64,000 bases of DNA from contig NZ_JAEAMR010000022.1 in NCBI RefSeq assembly GCF_015999245.1, forward strand, positions 823,354 to 887,353. Direction: 5' to 3'. Both the position numbers and the translations under genes were made by a program. Below are positions 7,265 through 15,750 of the stretch, piece after piece (the first letter of the stretch is position 1; each line of letters opens with the position of its first letter). The DNA is from Streptomyces sp. AV19. Lineage in GTDB: Bacteria > Actinomycetota > Actinomycetes > Streptomycetales > Streptomycetaceae. The notes beneath the pieces were generated by a model. It was not told where the DNA came from. It saw only the letters and a list, made by a program, of their open reading frames with translations, and did no database searches.

Positions 7265-10030
7265 ATGGCCCGAATCCGGGGCCGCTCCTGGAGGCCCTCG
7301 GGCCGCTGGTTCGCCGGCCGGCGCGCGGGCAGTCGGCACGAGCGGCGGCAGTGGCGGCACAGTCCACGCGGGGCGTCGTCGCGGCGTCCGTGGGCGGTGA
7401 AGAGCACCCGCAGCGTCGCCGGCCAGATGTTCCTGCTGCAGGTGCTGATCGTGCTGCTGCTCGTCGTGGCCGCGGTCGGCACGCTGCTGTTCCAGGCGCG
7501 GAGCGACAGGTTCCAGGCGGCGCGCGACCGGTCGCTCGCCGCGGCCGAGGCGTTCGCGCAGGCGCCCGGGCTGCCCGCCGTGATGGAGGGCCCCGACCCG
7601 TCGGCCGTCCTCCAGCCGCTGACCGAGGAGGCCCGCAAGCGCGGCGGCGTCGACTTCATCGTCGTCACCGACCGCGACGGCATGCGGTACACCCACCCCG
7701 AGCCGGGGGAGATCGGCAAGCGCTTCGTCGGCACCATCGGGCCCACCGTGACCTCCGGGAAGATCACTATCGAGGACGTGCACGGCCCGCTCGGCCAGGA
7801 GGTCCAGGCCATCGTCCCGGTGCGCGACGCGAGCGGCGCGATCATCGGCGTGGTCGCCTCCGGGATCAAGGTCAGCGCGGTCAGCAGCGCCTTCGACCGG
7901 CAGCTGCCCTTCGTCCTCGGCGCCGGCGCGGCGGCCCTCGCCCTGGCCACGGCGGGCACGGCGCTGGTCAGCCGGCGGCTGCGGCGGCAGACCCACGGCC
8001 TGGGCCCGGCCGAGATGACCCGGATGTACGAACACCACGACGCGGTGCTGCACGCCGTGCGCGAGGGCGTGGTCATCGTCGGCGGCGACGGACGCCTCCT
8101 GCTGGCCAACGACGAGGCGCGGCGCCTGCTGGACCTGCCGGCGGACGTGGAGGGCCGGCCCGTCGACGAGCTGGGGCTCGACGCGCGGACGGCCACGGTC
8201 CTGTCGTCCCGGCGCGCGGTCACCGACGAGGTGCTGCCCGTCGGCGACCGGCTGCTGGCCGTCAACCTCCGGCCCACCGACCGCGGCGGCGGCCCGCCCG
8301 GCAGCGTCGCCACCCTGCGGGACTCCACCGAGCTGCGGGCCCTGGCCGGCCGGGCGGAGGTGGCGCGCGGGCGGCTGCGGCTGCTGTACGACGCGAGCGT
8401 GGCCGTCGGCACGACCCTCGACGTCCGGCGCACCGCCGAGGAGCTCACCCGGGTGGCCTCGCCCCGGTTCACCGACTACGCCTCCGTGGACCTCGCCGAG
8501 CCCGTGCTGCACGGCGACGAGCCCAAGCTGTCGGCGCGGGGCGGCGCGGAGGCGGTGCTGCGCCGGGTGGCGCTCACCGGTCCGACGGACGACAGCCCGC
8601 TCTACCCGGCGGGCGAGCTGGTCACCTTCGCGGGGCCGACCCCGCAGGCCATCGGGTTCGTCAGCGGCCACCCCGTGCTCGTCCCCGACCTGGCCGCCTC
8701 CTCCGGCTGGCGCACCCAGGACCCGTCCCGCACCCAGGCCGTGCTGGACTACGGCCTCGTCTCGATGATCACGGTGCCGCTGAAGGCGCGGGGCGTGCTG
8801 CTGGGCATCGCCACCTTCTGGCGCACCCGGGACAGCGCGCCCTTCGAGGAGGACGACCTATCGCTCGCCGAGGAGCTGGCGGCGCGCGCCGCCGTGTGCG
8901 TCGACAACGCCCGCCGCTACACCCGCGAGCACGACATGGCCGTCGCCCTCCAGCACAGCCTGCTGCCGCGCGGCCTGCCCGAGCAGAACGCCCTGGACGT
9001 CGCCTACCGCTACCTGCCGGCCCAGGCCGGGGTGGGCGGCGACTGGTTCGACGTCATCCCGCTGCCCGGCGCGCGGGTCGCCCTGGTGGTGGGCGACGTG
9101 GTCGGGCACGGGCTGCACGCCGCCGCCACCATGGGCCGGCTGCGCACGGCCGTGCTGAACTTCTCCACCCTCGACCTGCCCCCGGACGAACTCCTCGGCC
9201 ACCTCGACGAGTTGGTGGCCCGCATCGACCAGGAGGCGGCGGACGCGGAGGACGAGCCGTCCGTCGCGGGCGCCACCTGCCTGTACGCGGTCTACGACCC
9301 GGTGTCCGGCGTCTGTTCCCTGGCGCGCGCCGGCCACCCCCTGCCGGCCCTGGTCTCGCCGGACGGCACGGTGGACTTCCCCGAACTCCCCGCCGGGCCG
9401 CCGCTGGGCCTGGGCGGCCTGCCGTTCGAGGCCGCCGAACTGCGCCTGCCGGAGGGCAGCGGCCTCGTCCTGTACACCGACGGCCTGGTCGAGGACCGCC
9501 GCCGGGACATCGACGAGGGGCTGGCCGCCCTGCGCGGGGCGCTGTCGGCCGCCGGCCGCACCCCGCAGGAGACCTGCGAGGACGTCCTCGCCGCCCTGAT
9601 GCCCGACCGGCAGACGGACGACATCGCCCTGATCGTGGCCCGTACGCGGACGCTGCCGGCCGACCGGATCGCGGAGTGGGAGCTGCCCTCCGACCCGGCG
9701 GTCGTGGCCCGCGCCCGGGCGGACGTGACCCGGCAGCTCGCCGAATGGGGCCTGGAGGAGGCGGTCTTCACGACCGAGCTGATCCTCAGCGAGCTGATCA
9801 CCAACGCCATCCGGCACGCGTCCGGGCCGATCCGGGTGCGGCTGCTGCGCGACCGGATGCTGATCTGCGAGGTCTCCGACACGAGCAGCACGTCGCCGCA
9901 CCTGCGGTACGCGGCGGCGGAGGACGAGGGTGGGCGGGGGTTGTTCCTGGTGGCGCAGTTGGCGGAGAGGTGGGGTACGCGGTATCTCCCTGGCGGGAAG
10001 GTGATCTGGGCGGAGCAGCCGTTGTCGTGA
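7265..10030 (+). CDS. Membrane sensor with PAS, GAF, SpoIIE-type PP2C phosphatase and HATPase anti-sigma kinase domains
   Basis: A 921-residue regulator. A basic N-terminus precedes TM1 (~54-76, QMFLLQVLIVLLLVVAAVGTL). An extracytoplasmic CitA/DcuS-like sensor (~80-210, FIVVTDRDGMRYTHP) ends at TM2 (~218-240). Then come PAS (~258-350), GAF (~370-540, CVDNARRY end), the SpoIIE/RsbU phosphatase (~560-770: VGGDWFDVIPLPG, GDVVGHGLHAA, LVLYTDGLVEDR, DDIALIV), and a C-terminal RsbW-like GHKL ATPase (~790-915: ELITNAIRHA, DEGGRGLFLVAQLA). Known relatives control anti-anti-sigma factors. One protein carries both phosphatase and kinase ends, so it may switch a sigma-factor pathway in response to a small carboxylate-like ligand. 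It stands alone and ends at a bidirectional terminator. Confidence 0.9.
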   Translation: MARIRGRSWRPSGRWFAGRRAGSRHERRQWRHSPRGASSRRPWAVKSTRSVAGQMFLLQVLIVLLLVVAAVGTLLFQARSDRFQAARDRSLAAAEAFAQAPGLPAVMEGPDPSAVLQPLTEEARKRGGVDFIVVTDRDGMRYTHPEPGEIGKRFVGTIGPTVTSGKITIEDVHGPLGQEVQAIVPVRDASGAIIGVVASGIKVSAVSSAFDRQLPFVLGAGAAALALATAGTALVSRRLRRQTHGLGPAEMTRMYEHHDAVLHAVREGVVIVGGDGRLLLANDEARRLLDLPADVEGRPVDELGLDARTATVLSSRRAVTDEVLPVGDRLLAVNLRPTDRGGGPPGSVATLRDSTELRALAGRAEVARGRLRLLYDASVAVGTTLDVRRTAEELTRVASPRFTDYASVDLAEPVLHGDEPKLSARGGAEAVLRRVALTGPTDDSPLYPAGELVTFAGPTPQAIGFVSGHPVLVPDLAASSGWRTQDPSRTQAVLDYGLVSMITVPLKARGVLLGIATFWRTRDSAPFEEDDLSLAEELAARAAVCVDNARRYTREHDMAVALQHSLLPRGLPEQNALDVAYRYLPAQAGVGGDWFDVIPLPGARVALVVGDVVGHGLHAAATMGRLRTAVLNFSTLDLPPDELLGHLDELVARIDQEAADAEDEPSVAGATCLYAVYDPVSGVCSLARAGHPLPALVSPDGTVDFPELPAGPPLGLGGLPFEAAELRLPEGSGLVLYTDGLVEDRRRDIDEGLAALRGALSAAGRTPQETCEDVLAALMPDRQTDDIALIVARTRTLPADRIAEWELPSDPAVVARARADVTRQLAEWGLEEAVFTTELILSELITNAIRHASGPIRVRLLRDRMLICEVSDTSSTSPHLRYAAAEDEGGRGLFLVAQLAERWGTRYLPGGKVIWAEQPLS

Positions 10031-10042
10031 CGGGGGTTGCTT

Positions 10043-10086
10043 GTGCCCCGGACCCTCCCCCAGAGGGGGTACCCCCACTTTCACCG
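10043..10086 (+). repeat. 44-bp dispersed repeat, copy A
   Basis: The 44-bp sequence beginning gtgccccggaccctccccca and ending actttcaccg recurs inverted at 14063-14106 with a single mismatch. Both copies lie in convergent intergenic gaps. Further similar pieces (the cggtgaaag/ctttcaccg boxes and gcccccggg blocks) surround both. Confidence 0.85.
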
Positions 10087-10134
10087 TTTCTCGCGCGCTC
10101 CGCGCGGGGGTGCAACGCGGCTGCGCCGCGTTCG

Positions 10135-10194
10135 TCCTCAAGCGCCGGACGGGCTGGATTGGCGCGCCGAATCAGCCCGTCCGGCGCTTGAGGA
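10135..10194. terminator. Bidirectional long-stem terminator
   Basis: Perfect 22-bp arms (10135-10156 and 10173-10194, core GCGCCGGACGGGCTG / CAGCCCGTCCGGCGC) flank a 16-nt loop containing the palindrome GGCGCGCC. It lies between the convergent sensor gene and metE, where it can stop transcription from both sides. The arm sequence is a type seen repeatedly downstream of Streptomyces genes. Confidence 0.8.
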
Positions 10195-10279
10195 CATCGC
10201 CCGAAGGGCGATGCGGGGGTCCGGGGGCGAAGCCCCCGGGAAACGGTGAAAGGGCGGGGTCGGGGAACCCCCTACGGCA

Positions 10280-12592
10280 TCAGCCCACTTCCCCCCGCAC
10301 CTGCCGCGCCGCCGCCACCAGATGCTCCAGCGCCTCCCGCACCTCCACCCAACCCCGCGTCTTCAGACCGCAGTCGGGGTTCACCCACAGCCGCTCCGCC
10401 GGAACGGCCGCCAGCGCCCGGCGCAGCAGCGCCGTGACCTCCCCGGTGTCGGGGACCCGCGGCGAGTGGATGTCGTAGACACCGGGACCGACCTCCCGCG
10501 GATACCCGGCGGCAGCCAGCTCCCCCGCCACCTGCATGTGCGAACGCGCCGCCTCCAGGCTGATGACATCGGCATCGAGGTCGTCGATCGCCTGGAGTAC
10601 ATCGCCGAACTCGGCGTAGCACATGTGCGTATGGATCTGGGTCTCCGCCCGCACCCCCGACGTGGAGAGGCGGAACGCCTCCGTGGCCCACGCGAGGTAC
10701 CCCGGGCGCCCGGCGGCCCGCAGCGGCAGCGTCTCCCGCAGCGCCGGCTCGTCCACCTGGATGACGGACGTCCCCGCGGCCTCCAGGTCGGCGACCTCGT
10801 CGCGCAGGGCGAGGGCGACCTGCCGGGCGGTCTCGCCGAGCGGCTGGTCGTCGCGGACGAAGGACCAGGCGAGCATGGTGACGGGACCGGTCAGCATGCC
10901 CTTGACGGGACGGCCGGTCAGCGACTGGGCGTAGGAGGTCCAGCGGACGGTCATCGGGCCCGGGCGGGAGATGTCGCCGGCGAGGATCGGCGGACGCACG
11001 TACCGCGTGCCGTAGGACTGCACCCAGCCGTGCTGCGTGGCCAGATACCCCGTGAGCTGCTCGGCGAAGTACTGGACCATGTCGTTGCGTTCGGGCTCGC
11101 CGTGCACCAGGACGTCGATCCCGGCCTTCTCCTGGAAGGAGATGACCTCGCGGATCTCGGCCTCGATCCGCTCCTCGTAGCCCGTGGTGTCGATGCGCCC
11201 GGCGCGCAGGTCGGCGCGGGCGGTGCGCAGTTCGGTGGTCTGCGGGAAGGAGCCGATGGTGGTCGTCGGCAGCGGCGGCAGGCCGAGCCGCGCGCGCTGG
11301 GCGGCGGCCCGCCCGGGGTACGGGAGCGCGCGCCGCGCGTCGGCGTCGGTGACGGCGGCGGTGCGGGAGCGCACGGCCGGGTCGTGGGTGATGGGCGAGC
11401 CCGCCCTGGAGGCCAGATCGGCCCGGTTGGCGGCGAGTTCGGCGGCGATCGCGTCGGTGCCGCGCTCCAGGGCGCGCGCCAGGAGGACGACCTCGGTGGT
11501 CTTCTGGCGGGCGAAGGCGAGCCAGCGGACGATCTGCCCGTCGATGTCCCGTTCGGCGGTCACGTCGAGCGGCACGTGCAGCAGCGAGCAGGACGCCGCG
11601 ACGTCCACGCGTCCGGCGAGGCCGAGGAGCGTGCCGAGGGTGGTCAGCGACCCGGCGAGGTCGTTGATCCACACGTTGCGGCCGTCCACGACGCCGGCGA
11701 CCAGCCGCTTGCCGGGCAGGCCGCCCACGGCCGCGAGGTCGTCGAGGTTGCCGGCGGCGGGTCCGGTGAAGTCCAGGGCGAGGCCGTCGACGGGGGCCTT
11801 GGCGAGGACGGGCAGCGCGTCGCCGAGCCGGTCGAAGTAGGAGGCGACCAGCAGCTTCGGCCGGTCGGTGAGGGCGCCGAGATCCCGGTAGACCCGTGCG
11901 GCGGCGCTCAGTTCGGCCGGGGTGCGGTCCTGGACGAGGGCGGGCTCGTCGAGCTGGACCCACTCGGCGCCGGCGGCCCGCAGGTCCGCGAGGACCTCGG
12001 CGTAGACGGGCAGCAGCCGGTCGAGCAGGGTCAGCGGGTCGAAGCCGGCCGCGACGCCCGGGGCGGGCTTGGCGAGCAGGAGGTAGGTGAGGGGACCGAC
12101 GAGGACGGGGCGCGCGTCGAGGCCGAGCGCGCGGGCCTCGCGGAACTCGGTGACCTGCTTGGTGGAGTCGGCCGTGAAGACGGTGTCCGGGCCCAGTTCG
12201 GGCACCAGGTAGTGGTAGTTGGTGTCGAACCACTTGGTCATCTCCAGGGGCGCGACGTCCTGCGTCCCCCGGGCCATGGCGAAGTAGCCGTCCAGGGCGT
12301 CCGCCTCGACGGCGGCGCGGTGCCGGGCGGGGATCGCGCCGACCATGACGGTGGTGTCCAGGACGTGGTCGTAGTACGAGAAGTCGCCGGTCGGCACCTC
12401 GTGCACCCCGGCCTCGGCGAGGCCCCGCCAGGTGGCGGCGCGCAGCGCGGCGGCGGTGCGCCGGAGTCCGGCGGCGTCGACCCGGCCCTTCCAGTAGCCC
12501 TCGACGGCCTTCTTCAGTTCCCGGCCGGCACCCTGGCGGGGGTAGCCGTACACGGTGGCCCGTGCTGCCGCGGCTGCGGACTTGCTGGTCAC
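10280..12592 (-). CDS. metE: Cobalamin-independent methionine synthase
   Basis: A 770-residue MetE, the usual family length. It transfers the methyl group of 5-methyltetrahydropteroyl-tri-glutamate to homocysteine in the cytosol. The start is GTG 12592, preceded by AAGGAGAG; the residues just after it (TSKSAAAAARATVYGYPRQG) match MetE N-termini. Both barrels are recognisable: the N-terminal half (GYPRQGAGRELKKA, TKWFDTNYHYLVPEL), and the catalytic C-terminal half with TTTIGSFPQT, VLVHGEPERNDMVQYF, QVDEPALRE, IHTHMCYAEF (metal His/Cys) and NPDCGLKTR (metal Cys). A cobalamin riboswitch precedes it, so it should be repressed when B12 is available and a B12-dependent MetH can work. Confidence 0.97.
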   Translation of the reverse strand: MTSKSAAAAARATVYGYPRQGAGRELKKAVEGYWKGRVDAAGLRRTAAALRAATWRGLAEAGVHEVPTGDFSYYDHVLDTTVMVGAIPARHRAAVEADALDGYFAMARGTQDVAPLEMTKWFDTNYHYLVPELGPDTVFTADSTKQVTEFREARALGLDARPVLVGPLTYLLLAKPAPGVAAGFDPLTLLDRLLPVYAEVLADLRAAGAEWVQLDEPALVQDRTPAELSAAARVYRDLGALTDRPKLLVASYFDRLGDALPVLAKAPVDGLALDFTGPAAGNLDDLAAVGGLPGKRLVAGVVDGRNVWINDLAGSLTTLGTLLGLAGRVDVAASCSLLHVPLDVTAERDIDGQIVRWLAFARQKTTEVVLLARALERGTDAIAAELAANRADLASRAGSPITHDPAVRSRTAAVTDADARRALPYPGRAAAQRARLGLPPLPTTTIGSFPQTTELRTARADLRAGRIDTTGYEERIEAEIREVISFQEKAGIDVLVHGEPERNDMVQYFAEQLTGYLATQHGWVQSYGTRYVRPPILAGDISRPGPMTVRWTSYAQSLTGRPVKGMLTGPVTMLAWSFVRDDQPLGETARQVALALRDEVADLEAAGTSVIQVDEPALRETLPLRAAGRPGYLAWATEAFRLSTSGVRAETQIHTHMCYAEFGDVLQAIDDLDADVISLEAARSHMQVAGELAAAGYPREVGPGVYDIHSPRVPDTGEVTALLRRALAAVPAERLWVNPDCGLKTRGWVEVREALEHLVAAARQVRGEVG

Positions 12593-12749
12593 AACACTCT
12601 CCTTCGCGAGCACTGATCGGCGTCCCGGGGACGGGTGCGAAGACGCGAAGGGACGAACGACCGCGGGCTCCTGTTCGGCACGCCCGCCTGCCGTCGTCGC
12701 GTTCGCCGACCCGCCCACGAGGTCACCGGAACTCCGCGCGCGTCTCTCG

Positions 12750-12940
12750 CACGCGGGCAGTGGCAGGTCTTCGGACTCACGGGCACGTCCTCGCGTCGAG
12801 GACACCTACTGGCCGTCGCTTCCCAAGCCCTTCTCCGGGCCCAGTGCGTATGACGGCGGTCGTTCCCGCTCACCGCTGCGGGGCAGTCCCGGATTCCCAC
12901 CGGGTTCCCTCTTGCGACGCGCCTGCCTGGCGGGCAGGGC
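12750..12940 (-). promoter_or_regulatory. Cobalamin riboswitch upstream of metE
   Basis: Read on the minus strand, the region carries the conserved core: AGGGAACCCGGTGGGAATCC followed by GACTGCCCCGCAGCGGTGAG, the GGGAAGCGACGGCCAGTAGG segment, and the terminal box GTCCGAAGACCTGCCACTGC (B12 box). The order and spacing fit the adenosylcobalamin riboswitch family. It ends ~155 bp before the metE start, leaving room for an expression platform. Boundaries are approximate. Confidence 0.93.
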
Positions 12941-13110
12941 GAACCAGCTGCACCGTCAGCGTAGGGGTTGCCCGCCCGCCCGGGAAGGTGATGTAAACCT
13001 CACCTGTACCGAGTAGCCCATGGTTTCGGAACCCGAATGGCCCAAATGCGAGGCCGCGTCCGCCCTAGCCTCGTGTTCCGTACCAGCACCATGCACGAAC
13101 GGATCCCCCC

Positions 13111-13980
13111 ATGCGCATCTTCGTCGCGGGCGCCACCGGCGCCGTCGGCCGTCACCTCGTCCCCCTCCTGCTGAAGGCCGGGCACGAGGTCACCGGGGCC
13201 TCCCGCACGCCGGACGGGACCGAGCTCGTGCGGTGCATGGGCGCCTCCGCCGTCCGGGTGGACGCCCTCGACGCGGACGGCCTGCGGCGGGCGGTGGCCG
13301 AGGCGGCGCCGGACGCGGTGATCCACCAACTCACCGATCTGGCGGGGGCGGACGGCCGCGCCAACACGAGGCTGCGCCGCGAGGGCACCCGGAACCTGGT
13401 GGACGCGGCGCGGGCCGCCGGGGTCCGGCGGATCGTCGCCCAGTCCGTCTCCTGGGCCTACGCCCCCGGCGACGGCCCGGCCGACGAGTCCGTCCCCCTC
13501 GACCACGCCGCCGGGCCGCCCCGCGCGTCGGTGATCGACGGCATCCGCGCGCTGGAGGAGACGGTCGCGGAGCTGGAGACGGCGGTGGTGCTGCGGTACG
13601 GCATCCTGTACGGCCCGGGGACGTGGTACGCGCCCGGCGGCGCGGTGGCCGCCGCACTGCGCGGCGGACCCGCCGCCTTCCTCGGCGGCGTGACCGCCGA
13701 CGACGGCGTGAGCTCCTTCGTCCACGTCGCGGACGCGGCGTCGGCGGCGGTCGCCGCGCTGGACTGGCCGTCGGGCCCGGTGAACGTGGTGGACGACGAG
13801 CCGGCGCGGGGGCGGGAGTGGCTGCCGGTGCTGGCGGGGGCGCTGGGGGTGGCGGCGCCGGGGCCGGTGGAGGGTGGTGCGGGATGGGAGCGGGGTGCGC
13901 TCAACTCCCTGGCTGTGGCGCGGGGTTGGCGCCCGGATCACCCGACGTGGCGGGAGGGCTTCGGGCGGCAGGTGGTGTGA
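13111..13980 (+). CDS. NAD-dependent epimerase/dehydratase family protein
   Basis: A 289-residue extended-SDR protein from ATG 13111. The N-terminal nucleotide motif is MRIFVAGATGAVGRHLVPLLL. Other matches are DAVIHQLTD, EGTRNLVDAARAAGVRRIV, a 'VVLRYGILYGPGTWY' segment and SSFVHVADAASA. The canonical Tyr-x3-Lys is not evident (ALEETVAEL at that place), as in many atypical NmrA/epimerase-like members. The substrate is unknown. It is divergent from metE, with the riboswitch in the spacer, and convergent with aceB. Confidence 0.8.
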   Translation: MRIFVAGATGAVGRHLVPLLLKAGHEVTGASRTPDGTELVRCMGASAVRVDALDADGLRRAVAEAAPDAVIHQLTDLAGADGRANTRLRREGTRNLVDAARAAGVRRIVAQSVSWAYAPGDGPADESVPLDHAAGPPRASVIDGIRALEETVAELETAVVLRYGILYGPGTWYAPGGAVAAALRGGPAAFLGGVTADDGVSSFVHVADAASAAVAALDWPSGPVNVVDDEPARGREWLPVLAGALGVAAPGPVEGGAGWERGALNSLAVARGWRPDHPTWREGFGRQVV

Positions 13981-14001
13981 GGGGGTGGTTTATGCCCCGG
14001 G

Positions 14002-14106
14002 CCCGCCCTTTCACCGTTTCTTCCGGGGCAAGCCCCCGGGCCCGGGCGGAGCCCGGAAGACACGGTGAAAGTGGGGGTGCCCCCTCTGGGGGAGGGTCCG
14101 GGGCAC
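14002..14106. repeat. 44-bp dispersed repeat copy B within a convergent hairpin region
   Basis: Positions 14063-14106 are the inverse complement of 10043-10086, with one mismatch. Just upstream, ctttcaccgt (14009-14018) pairs with acggtgaaag (14062-14071), and GCCCCCGGGCCCGGGC at 14031-14046 can fold on itself. This region probably terminates both the epimerase gene and aceB. The rest of the gap to 14195 holds nothing recognisable. Confidence 0.75.
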
Positions 14107-14195
14107 ACCCCCCACCCGCCCCCTCCCGCACCGAAAAACAAGGGGCGAGCCCACGAGGTCACCCAACCCGCGAGCCCGCCCCAGCCCGGGAAAAC

Positions 14196-15713
14196 TCACG
14201 CACTCCCCCGCCGCACCCCCGCGAAGTCCGGCCCGAACGCCCCCGGTGGCTCCGCCCCCAGCACCGTGCGCGCCACGACGCCCCGCGCCTCCTCGGCCCG
14301 TGCCCCCGGCTCCTCCGCCGCGAGCACGGACGCCTCCTCGGCGAGGAGCCTCAGCACCGCCGCCGGTGAGATCACGTCGTGACGCAGCCACTGCCACACC
14401 TGGCAGCGGGCGGTCTCCGCCGTGGCCGCGTCCTCCACCAGGCCACGCCACACGACCGACGTACCGCCGCGCAGCCAGGAGTCTCCGCAGCGCAGTGCGA
14501 TGCCCAGCGCGGCGCGCACACCGGCCTCCGTGGGCCGGCCGCTCGTCCGGTGCACGGACAGCAGCCCGCTCCCCGTCACATGGACGTCCTCACGGGTGCG
14601 TTCGAGCTGGTGAGGGCGGCCGGACAGGACGGTGTCGAAGGCCGTGCGGCAGACGGGCACGAGGTCCGGGTGCGCGACGCGCGAGCCGTCGAATCCGTCC
14701 TCCGCCTCGCGCTCCTTCTCCAGCCGCACCCGCGCCAGCACAGCCTCGTGCGCCGCCTCGTCGGCACCCGGCACCTGCGCGGCCGACGCCCCGATCGCGT
14801 GGGCGCCGCGCCGGTGGCAGGTGCGGACGAGCAGTTCGGCGTACGCCCGCAGGAAGGGCGCGGTCATCGTGACCTTGGCGCGGTCCGGGAGGAGGAAGTC
14901 CGGCCGGTGCGGGAAAGCCCGTACGACACTGGCGAGATAGCGCCGGGGATCGGCGGCCAGACCGGCACTGCGGGAGCGCAGTTCGTAGAGGATCTCCTCC
15001 ATCTCGAAGGCGGCGCCGATCGTTTCGACGGGCACGGTGGCACGGACCGTGCCGTACGCGAGGCCGAGCCGTTCCTCGGCGAAGGCGAAGACGTCGTTCC
15101 ACAGCCGCGCCTCCAGGTGGTTCTCCACCTGGGGGAGGCAGAAGTACGGTCCAGGCGCGGCGCCGCTCCCCCGCCGGGCCCGGTGGAAGAGGTGGAGCCC
15201 GGCGTCGACAAGGGCGGCCGCGGCGGGACGCCCGGCGATCTGCAGGTGCTTCTCGGTGAGGTGCCAGCCGCGCGGGCGGACCAGGACGGTCAGCGGCGAC
15301 CCCAGGACGTGCGCCTGCCCGTCGACGACCCGGTTCCAGGCGGGCGCCACGCCGTCCGCGAAGTCGGCGACCCAGGCCGGGGCGCCGGAGGCGGACGCCC
15401 CGTCCGCGCCCTCCCGGGTGGGCGGGCCGGTGATCTCGACGCGGCGGTCGACGAGCCCGGGCGCGGGCGCGGCCACGCGCCAGGAGCGGTCGGCCCGGAC
15501 GGCGGAGGTGGCCGGGACGTGGTCGAGGGCTCCGCCGCCGGCCAACAGCGCGGCGCGGTGCCGCCGTTCGGCCAGCAGCCCGGCCCGCCGGCCGGCGAAG
15601 GCGGAGTCGAGGCGGGCGACGAAGTCGAGGGCTTCGGGGGTGAGGACCTCGTCGGAGCGGGCGGGCCGGTCGCCGAGGAGGTGGACGGTCGGGGCGAGGA
15701 TGGGTGCGGTCAT
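14196..15713 (-). CDS. aceB: Malate synthase A-like protein with altered metal site
   Basis: A 505-residue protein from ATG 15713 in the malate synthase A family, which condenses glyoxylate and acetyl-CoA. Conserved features are VLTPEALDFVARLD, VRPRGWHLTEKHL (catalytic Arg), YFCLPQVENHLEARLWNDVF, VETIGAAFEMEEILYELR (metal Glu) and LVEDAATAETARCQVWQW (catalytic Asp region). Two otherwise near-invariant segments differ: GRWDY is replaced by DPRRYL, removing the second Mg-binding Asp, and GGMAAFIP is GASAAQVP. It is either a specialised paralogue or catalytically weak. It sits 37 bp downstream of aceA on the same strand, so both glyoxylate-shunt genes are likely co-transcribed. Confidence 0.85.
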   Translation of the reverse strand: MTAPILAPTVHLLGDRPARSDEVLTPEALDFVARLDSAFAGRRAGLLAERRHRAALLAGGGALDHVPATSAVRADRSWRVAAPAPGLVDRRVEITGPPTREGADGASASGAPAWVADFADGVAPAWNRVVDGQAHVLGSPLTVLVRPRGWHLTEKHLQIAGRPAAAALVDAGLHLFHRARRGSGAAPGPYFCLPQVENHLEARLWNDVFAFAEERLGLAYGTVRATVPVETIGAAFEMEEILYELRSRSAGLAADPRRYLASVVRAFPHRPDFLLPDRAKVTMTAPFLRAYAELLVRTCHRRGAHAIGASAAQVPGADEAAHEAVLARVRLEKEREAEDGFDGSRVAHPDLVPVCRTAFDTVLSGRPHQLERTREDVHVTGSGLLSVHRTSGRPTEAGVRAALGIALRCGDSWLRGGTSVVWRGLVEDAATAETARCQVWQWLRHDVISPAAVLRLLAEEASVLAAEEPGARAEEARGVVARTVLGAEPPGAFGPDFAGVRRGSA

Positions 15714-15750
15714 GGTCGTCTCCTGGGGGACCGGTCCGCCCGGCACGGGC

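Noticed and set aside
4638..7367. 909-codon open frame on the minus strand
   Set aside because: It is antisense to the M64 propeller repeats and inherits their periodicity; composition is Pro/Arg/Gly-rich with no domain.
10322..12616. 764-codon plus-strand frame over metE
   Set aside because: Antisense shadow; metE is unambiguous on the minus strand.
12555..13016. Overlapping frames of 100-150 codons upstream of metE
   Set aside because: They lie on the cobalamin riboswitch, whose conserved RNA elements explain the sequence.
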